Under the pieces are notes generated by a model, which made no database searches, was not told the origin of the DNA, and worked only from the letters and a program-made list of their open reading frames with translations. A stretch of 58,238 bases of DNA, from the NCBI GenBank assembly GCA_016295455.1, contig JAEDLE010000001.1:1-58238 (forward strand), read 5' to 3'. The stretch is from Bacteroidales bacterium (GTDB lineage Bacteria > Bacteroidota > Bacteroidia > Bacteroidales > UBA932). This document shows positions 54,155 through 58,238 of this stretch, piece after piece; position 1 is the first letter of the stretch; the number at the start of each line of letters is the position of its first letter. A program made the position numbers and the translations under genes.

Positions 54155-55107
54155 TGAAAAAGCTCATCGGCGACATAATGGTCGCTATCAAAGGCTACTG
54201 TATGGGAGCCGCGAATGTGATTCCGGGAGTGTCAGGAGGCACAATCGCACTCCTCACCGGCATATTCGGAAGAATAGTGGACAGCCTCAACTCAGTGATG
54301 GAGCCCCACACCTGGAAATGTCTGCTCAAGGGCCGGTGGAAGGAGTTCTGGAAAGCTATAGACGGCCGGTTCCTGCTCGCGCTGGCAATCGGAGTCCTCG
54401 CCAGCATATTCTCATTGGCGAAACTGATGGAGGTCGTGCTGGAGAGATTCCCGGTTCAGACCTGGGCGTTCTTCTTCGGGATGATAGCCGCAAGCGCGGT
54501 GGTGATGCTGGTGAGCCACAAGGGCTGGAAAGCCACGGACGCACTGTGGACCCTGCTGGGACTTGCAGCCGGAGTGGTGATCTGCACCCTGTCCCCGTCA
54601 CAGACCCCGGACGACCTGTGGTTCATATTCATCTGCGGCGCCATAGCCATATGCACGATGATACTGCCGGGCATTTCAGGCAGTTTCGTGCTGCTGATTC
54701 TCGGGAAATACGAATACATAATGTCCGCCATCAACCAGATGAACCTGCCTGTGCTGGCAGTGTTCGGAATCGGCTGTGCGATAGGCATATTGGCCTTCTC
54801 GAAGTGCCTGCACTGGCTGCTCGGGCGCTATGAGTCCCAGACCATGCTGGTCCTCGTGGGCTTCGTGACCGGTTCGCTGGTAAAAGTATGGCCATGGAGC
54901 GACAAGGCGGCATTGGTGAGGGCTGAATTCATCAGCCGCGGAATGGACAGCGAGGCAGCCCGCCAGGCCGTCGAGGCCATCAGCGATGCAGGCCAGAGCC
55001 TCACTCCCCTCCTGGGAGACCCGCATACCGCCGGCGCCATCATCTTCGCCCTGTTGGGCATAACCCTGGTCGGAATCCTGGAACATCTGGGCAGAAGCAA
55101 GGGATGA
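54151..55107 (+). CDS. popT: DUF368 membrane protein (PopT-type undecaprenyl-phosphate transporter)
   Basis: 318 residues, about eight to nine transmembrane helices. The two diagnostic half-repeats are NVIPGVSGGTIALLTGIF near the N terminus and ILPGISGSFVLLILGKYEYI in the middle. DUF368 proteins have been linked to recycling undecaprenyl phosphate across the membrane, which would serve the UppS-MraY-MurG pathway encoded in this window. The start overlaps the previous stop (ATGA). The transcript then runs through a 22-bp repeat array to a terminator. Confidence 0.85.
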   Translation: MMKKLIGDIMVAIKGYCMGAANVIPGVSGGTIALLTGIFGRIVDSLNSVMEPHTWKCLLKGRWKEFWKAIDGRFLLALAIGVLASIFSLAKLMEVVLERFPVQTWAFFFGMIAASAVVMLVSHKGWKATDALWTLLGLAAGVVICTLSPSQTPDDLWFIFICGAIAICTMILPGISGSFVLLILGKYEYIMSAINQMNLPVLAVFGIGCAIGILAFSKCLHWLLGRYESQTMLVLVGFVTGSLVKVWPWSDKAALVRAEFISRGMDSEAARQAVEAISDAGQSLTPLLGDPHTAGAIIFALLGITLVGILEHLGRSKG

Positions 55108-55121
55108 GGATGGGATAGACG

Positions 55122-55353
55122 GTTGACGGGGATGGGATAGATGGTTGGAGGGGAAAGGATTGATGGTTGGAGGAGAAAGGATTGATGGTTGGAGGAGAAA
55201 GGATAGACGATTGGCCGGCCAGCAGGCAGGGATGGGATAGATGATTGGAGGGAAAGGATAGATGATTGGAGGGGAAAGGATAGATGATTGGCGGGGAAAG
55301 GATAGACGATTGGCCGGGAAAGGATAGACGATAGGCCGGGATTGGAGAAAAGA
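55122..55353 (+). repeat. 22-bp minisatellite, about nine to ten copies
   Basis: Units close to GGAAAGGATAGATGATTGGAGG recur with TTGG-type landmarks at 55145, 55167, 55189, 55211, then (after a 12-bp interruption) 55245, 55266, 55288, 55310 and 55332. The strand is purine-rich. The period is not a multiple of three, so it is unlikely to be coding. Confidence 0.88.
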
Positions 55354-55361
55354 TAGGCGGT

Positions 55362-55390
55362 AGGCGGTTGCGTCCACCGCCTTTTGCTTT
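55362..55390 (+). terminator. Probable terminator of popT
   Basis: 7-bp stem AGGCGGT (55362-55368) / ACCGCCT (55376-55382) followed by TTTTGCTTT. It places the 22-bp array inside the popT 3' UTR. Confidence 0.6.
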
Positions 55391-55438
55391 CTGCAGGATA
55401 CCATTCCCGATCACATTTGGTCACTCCTGAATTTGTCT

Positions 55439-55929
55439 TTCCACCTGGAACGGAGGTTGGCCATAGAATATAGCTAATCAATGGTCGGTGTGCCAGGTGG
55501 ACGCAGTCTGATTCCACCGGGAACGGAGGGATGGATCAGGCGTTGTTGCAGGGATACATACTGTTCCAGGTGGATGCACTTTGATTCCACCTGGAACGGA
55601 GGTTGGCCATAGAATAGTTCTAATCAATGGTTGGCGTGCCAGGTGTACGCACTTTGATTCTACCTGGAACGGAGGGATGACCCCGGAGGGATTGCAGGGG
55701 CGGTGGCTGTGCCCGGTGAAAGGACTTTTGTGGGTGGAAGCTTCCCCCGGATTCGTGGACCATCTCCTCCGCTCGTGTGGTCTTTCCATCTGGAACGGGG
55801 GTCTGCCATAGAATAGTTCTAATCAATGGTTGGCGTGCCAGGTGGACAAGGTTTGATTCTACCTGGAACGGATGGATGGCCCCGGAGGGATTGCAGGGTC
55901 GGTGGGTGTGCCAGGTGGAAGGAATCCTT
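55439..55929 (+). repeat. Tandem array of six 73-bp imperfect palindromic units
   Basis: Units start at 55439, 55512, 55585, 55658, 55784 and 55857. The step is exactly 73 bp except for one of 126 (53 extra bases at 55731-55783). Each begins near TTCCACCTGGAACGGAGG and has an inverted arm GTGCCAGGTGGA; the two 8-base cores are 52 bp apart in all six. Units 1, 3 and 5 share an interior with CCATAGAATAGTTCTAATC; units 2, 4 and 6 share GGAGGGATTGCAGGG (degenerate in unit 2), so there is a 146-bp higher-order period. Confidence 0.93.
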
Positions 55930-55979
55930 CATAATGGCGCAAGTAAGAAGTCTGCCAAAAACAAAACGCAATTGAATTC

Positions 55980-56009
55980 TTTGCAATAAAGGAATAATTC
56001 GTATATTTG
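55980..56009 (+). promoter_or_regulatory. Promoter of tRNA-Arg
   Basis: TTTG (55980-55983) and TATATTTG (56002-56009) with an 18-bp spacer, 46 bp before the mature tRNA. This is one of the two best full promoter matches in the window. Confidence 0.75.
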
Positions 56010-56055
56010 CAGTCCATTTCTGTACGGCAGGAACATCCTGCAAGAAATGAGGGAC

Positions 56056-56129
56056 GGTTCGGTAGCTCAGCTGGATAGAGCAACAGCCTTCTAAGCTGTG
56101 GGTCTTGGGTTCGAATCCCAACCGAATCA
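56056..56129 (+). tRNA. tRNA-Arg (anticodon TCT)
   Basis: 74 nt, no encoded CCA. Acceptor GGTTCGG/CCGAATC with one G-T pair, D-arm GCTC/GAGC, anticodon stem ACAGC/GCTGT with loop CTTCTAA, T-arm TTGGG/CCCAA around TTCGAAT, discriminator A. Confidence 0.96.
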
Positions 56130-56130
56130 C
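56115..56130 (+). other. attachment-site-like repeat, copy 1 (tRNA-Arg 3' end)
   Basis: ATCCCAACCGAATCAC spans the T-stem and acceptor end of tRNA-Arg. A 14/16 match occurs 195 bp downstream. Duplicated tRNA 3' ends are the usual scar of tyrosine-integrase elements. Confidence 0.5.
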
Positions 56131-56139
56131 GACACAAGC

Positions 56140-56167
56140 AAATCGCCCGGCTTCCCGGGCGATTTTT
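56140..56167 (+). terminator. Intrinsic terminator of tRNA-Arg
   Basis: Perfect 11-bp stem AAATCGCCCGG (56140-56150) / CCGGGCGATTT (56155-56165) with a T-run, 11 bp after the tRNA. Confidence 0.9.
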
Positions 56168-56273
56168 GTATTGTCTCCGAACGTTGAGAGCTCGCTCTCA
56201 AAAGAGAGGAGGCAATACAAAAACGCAGTTCTGCGCAGCAGAACGGCGATTTGCGCCCCACCGTCGATGACGG
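56168..56273. other. Cluster of inverted repeats, possible structured RNA
   Basis: GTATTGTCTCC (56168-56178) pairs with GGAGGCAATAC (56208-56218) and encloses TTGAGAG-CTCG-CTCTCAA (56184-56201). GTTCTGC-GCA-GCAGAAC follows at 56228-56244 and CCGTC-GAT-GACGG at 56261-56273. The density of perfect stems suggests an RNA or a recombination substrate. No known RNA family was recognised. Confidence 0.45.
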
Positions 56274-56309
56274 CCCGCGGAGGTAGGGAAAACGGAGCGC
56301 AGCGACGTC

Positions 56310-56325
56310 ATCCCTTCCGAATCAC
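56310..56325 (+). other. attachment-site-like repeat, copy 2
   Basis: ATCCCTTCCGAATCAC matches the tRNA-Arg 3' end at 14 of 16 positions. Confidence 0.5.
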
Positions 56326-56332
56326 ACAACAA

Positions 56333-56354
56333 TTTGTCCGATATTTGTCCGATA
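56333..56354 (+). repeat. Two perfect 11-bp tandem repeats
   Basis: TTTGTCCGATA at 56333-56343 and again at 56344-56354, directly beside the duplicated tRNA end. The spacing is one helical turn, as for protein-binding arm sites. Confidence 0.8.
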
Positions 56355-56430
56355 CGGGATTCATCAACAGCCCCGGAATGGGCTTTCCTATTGATTATCA
56401 ATGATTCCAAAGAATCCACATCCTCCGGGC

Positions 56431-56454
56431 CACGAGCGACATCACGAGCGACAT
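56431..56454 (+). repeat. Two perfect 12-bp tandem repeats
   Basis: CACGAGCGACAT at 56431-56442 and 56443-56454, enclosed by CGGGCCACGA and TCGTGCCCG in inverted orientation. The rest of 56355-56605 shows a short hairpin AGCCC/GGGCT (56369-56384) and no gene I can support. Confidence 0.75.
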
Positions 56455-56611
56455 CGTGCCCGACAAAAGCAGGAGGAATAGGACGTACCGCTGGAAAAAA
56501 CGGATTCAAATCCTTTATATCGAATACGGAATCTGGGGGAGCCGTTGTTCCTTATGGCCATAATCTGGGTAAACCTGTAGAACGACCTTCCGTAACCATA
56601 TTCCACCTTCC

Positions 56612-56846
56612 TTTCCACCTGGAACACCTTCCCCTTCCACCTGGCACGCCTACCTTGAACAGAACCTTCCCAGTTCACACCCTCCGTTCCAGGTGTACCC
56701 ATTCCACTTCCACCTGGCACACCCACCACGAACAGAACCCTTCCTGCTCCTCCTCCACGTTCCAGGTAGCAGCAAACTTCTTCCACCGGGAACGCCAACC
56801 AACAATGGACAACGCCAGAACCGGACCCTCCGTTCCAGGTACAAAG
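56612..56846 (-). repeat. 73-bp palindromic array, inverted copy (three or more units)
   Basis: The same arms as at 55439-55929, now reading on the minus strand. CCACCTGG-type cores lie at 56637, 56710 and 56783 (steps of 73), and CCAGGTG/CCAGGTA-type cores at 56689, 56762 and 56836 (steps of 73 and 74). Arms within a unit are 52, 52 and 53 bp apart. A further lone arm is at 56615. The minus-strand segment GGTGGGTGTGCCAGGTGGAA is identical to unit 6 of the left array. Confidence 0.9.
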
Positions 56847-56849
56847 CCA

Positions 56850-56950
56850 AGCACACAGCCAGGTACAATGCCAAACACCCAACCAAACACAAAACCCAAC
56901 GACAAACCCTTCAAAAAACCATCCCGCCCACTCCTCCCATTCCCGCCCCC
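56850..56950. other. C/A-rich, G-poor low-complexity stretch
   Basis: The plus strand is dominated by A and C (AAACACCCAACCAAACACAA and similar) between the inverted array and the next promoter. No gene or clear signal is seen in it. Confidence 0.6.
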
Positions 56951-56965
56951 ACTCAGAACGCAACA

Positions 56966-56997
56966 TTTGCATATTCAGAAATAATCTTCTACCTTTG
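56966..56997 (+). promoter_or_regulatory. Promoter of the glycosyltransferase gene
   Basis: TTTG (56966-56969) and TACCTTTG (56990-56997), 20-bp spacer, followed by a leader of about 70 nt. Confidence 0.72.
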
Positions 56998-57074
56998 CGA
57001 CCTATAGACGAAAAAAATCTAGACCTGCTGTATCCTTATTTAAAAACATCGTAAAACGCCAACGGAAAACACCG

Positions 57075-58127
57075 ATGCATAAGGTCGACATTATCATTCC
57101 CGTATACAAAGTTGAACCGTTTCTGAGACGTTGCCTCGACAGCATACTCGCACAAACATTCAGTGACTGGCGCGCCATATGCGTAGATGACGGAAGCCCC
57201 GACGGCTGTCCCGCAATTCTCGACAGCTACGCAGCCAAAGACAGTCGTTTCCTGGTGATACACAAAGAGAACGGAGGACTTTCAGATGCCCGCAACGTAG
57301 GATTGGACATCGCGGATGCGGAGTTTTACATGTTCATAGACTCCGACGACTTCATCCATCCCCAAACGCTGGAGATAGGCGTCCATCTCGCCGAAAAGCA
57401 CAAATCCGACATAGTCACCTGGTACAGGGACAGTCTCTACCGTAACCAGCAGGTCAAACTCTGCCGTCTGCTGCACAAGGACCCGATTACCTCAGTTCCA
57501 TGGCGATACGGCAAACGCTACAATCCCGACAAAATCCGTTGCCACAGCTCCGACAACCTCATCGGGCACTGCTCGGACTGGAACCATCCGCACATATCCT
57601 GGGCAATCAAGCACAATCACGTATTCAAGTTCCTGCTCCGCAGGTCCACCACCGGAGACTTGCGCTTCATCAAAGGCATGACCTTCGAAGACATCAACTG
57701 GTGGTCAGAGATGATGCTGAAAAGCTTACGCGTAACCATAACCCATCTGCCACTGTATTACTACTACCCGAATCCGTCTTCAATAATGAAAGGGTCAAGG
57801 GCGGCAAGCGTACAGCAGAACGTACTCCGCGCCATCAACATCACCTACCTGACCTACAGGGAAAAGGCAACGCCTTACCAGATGAGACATTGGAGCCGCC
57901 ATATCAAATGGGCGATACTCCGCGGCATGAGCAAGCAGTTCGGCAAACTCAACGACGCCTCCAGCCGCGAGCAAGTCAGGCTCACCTACCGGCAGATGCT
58001 CGACGAAGGCGTATTTGACGACGCCCGGACACTATCGAACCGCAGGGCATATGTACGAATATGCCGATTTGTCGGCGCTAAGGATAACCTTCAGACCGTC
58101 AGTCCGCTTATCAGGGCCTTGACATAA
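57075..58127 (+). CDS. Family 2 glycosyltransferase
   Basis: 350 residues. The GT-A core starts VDIIIPVYKVEPFLRRCLDSI, with VDDGSPDG and the metal-binding Asp cluster FIDSDDFIHP, and HKENGGLSDARNVGLD between them. The rest (about residues 110-350) is a variable acceptor-binding part with no membrane helix. It probably adds a sugar to a surface polysaccharide; donor and acceptor are unknown. Arg codons CGT and AGA are more frequent here than in the housekeeping genes, where AGG and CGC dominate, hinting at acquisition. Confidence 0.9.
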   Translation: MHKVDIIIPVYKVEPFLRRCLDSILAQTFSDWRAICVDDGSPDGCPAILDSYAAKDSRFLVIHKENGGLSDARNVGLDIADAEFYMFIDSDDFIHPQTLEIGVHLAEKHKSDIVTWYRDSLYRNQQVKLCRLLHKDPITSVPWRYGKRYNPDKIRCHSSDNLIGHCSDWNHPHISWAIKHNHVFKFLLRRSTTGDLRFIKGMTFEDINWWSEMMLKSLRVTITHLPLYYYYPNPSSIMKGSRAASVQQNVLRAINITYLTYREKATPYQMRHWSRHIKWAILRGMSKQFGKLNDASSREQVRLTYRQMLDEGVFDDARTLSNRRAYVRICRFVGAKDNLQTVSPLIRALT

Positions 58128-58191
58128 AATGTATCTCACCGGACACTTACGCCAGAGACGCATTACGTTCCCCAAATGAACTTCACAATCG

Positions 58192-58223
58192 AGTAGGAGG
58201 AAAACGAAAGTTTTCTTCCTACT
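58192..58223 (+). terminator. Hairpin after the glycosyltransferase gene
   Basis: 14-bp stem AGTAGGAGGAAAAC (58192-58205) / GTTTTCTTCCTACT (58210-58223) with GAAA loop and one wobble. The A/T-rich arms fit a terminator, though no long T-run follows before the window ends. Confidence 0.6.
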
Positions 58224-58238
58224 TCCGTTTTCCGACCT

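Noticed and set aside
54676..55517. Minus-strand open frames with Pro/Ser/Ile repeats over the 22-bp array
   Set aside because: They run antisense into popT, come from a repeat whose period is not a multiple of three, and lack start context or a family match.
55439..55929. CRISPR array
   Set aside because: Repeats are long, palindromic and similar along the whole 73-bp unit; there are no unique spacers, and no cas genes nearby.
56640..56720. Sigma-54 promoters, because arms contain CTGGCAC
   Set aside because: No TTGC element follows at the required distance in any copy.
56198..56984. Open frames of 103, 176 and 216 codons around the inverted array and attachment relic
   Set aside because: They cross hairpins, tandem repeats and the 73-bp units, have skewed compositions and match no family I know. 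A decayed integrase could not be recognised either.

Overview
This is a contiguous chromosomal segment from a member of the Bacteroidota, most likely order Bacteroidales. GC content is in the high 50s by eye. The call rests on gene order (nadK-uppS-bamA-ompH facing pdxJ; trxB-bamD-rpoZ-recN; a full dcw cluster mraZ to ftsZ), on about twenty intergenic boxes of the Bacteroidota promoter form TAnnTTTG, on weak Shine-Dalgarno signals, and on family-restricted proteins (NigD-like lipoprotein, DUF6913-like protein, Bacteroidota-type RNA polymerase omega). The genus cannot be fixed from this alone; an uncultured gut or rumen Bacteroidales is a reasonable guess.

Layout. 1-4600: 3' end of a tRNA-Pro, an outer-membrane porin, a DASS/SLC13 carboxylate transporter and glutamate dehydrogenase. 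4600-17950: envelope biogenesis (two OmpH/Skp-like proteins, BamA, BamD, UppS) mixed with cofactor and housekeeping genes (nadK, pdxJ, recN, rpoZ, trxB), a LysM plus type-1 periplasmic-binding protein, a Fur-family regulator lacking the usual cysteines, and a NigD-like lipoprotein. 17970-29800: tRNA-His, a carboxyltransferase whose biotinyl-like tail lacks the biotin lysine, a HAD phosphatase, radC, upp, a tricorn-like protease, miaB, a small lipoprotein, a SPOR protein and rpoN. 29800-48231: one long co-directional run mraZ-rsmH-ftsL-ftsI-murE-mraY-murD-ftsW-[murG::murC]-ftsQ-ftsA-ftsZ-gltX-rpiB-truB, with many stop/start overlaps. MurG and MurC are a single 838-residue polypeptide. 48234-55107: folD, cysS, xth, a flippase-like membrane protein, a PfkB kinase, a DUF6913-like gene and a DUF368/PopT gene.

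55108-57074 is about 2 kb without a convincing protein gene, and it is the most unusual part. It holds a 22-bp minisatellite inside the predicted 3' UTR of popT; six tandem 73-bp units, each bounded by inverted CCACCTGG/CCAGGTGG arms exactly 52 bp apart; tRNA-Arg(TCT); a string of hairpins ending in a near-copy of the tRNA-Arg 3' end (an attachment-site-like relic with 11-bp and 12-bp tandem repeats); and then at least three more 73-bp units in the opposite orientation. A family 2 glycosyltransferase with a different codon flavour follows.

Across the window the hexamer CATATG occurs at least 55 times by hand count, against about 10 expected from base composition. ATATG also recurs at start codons.
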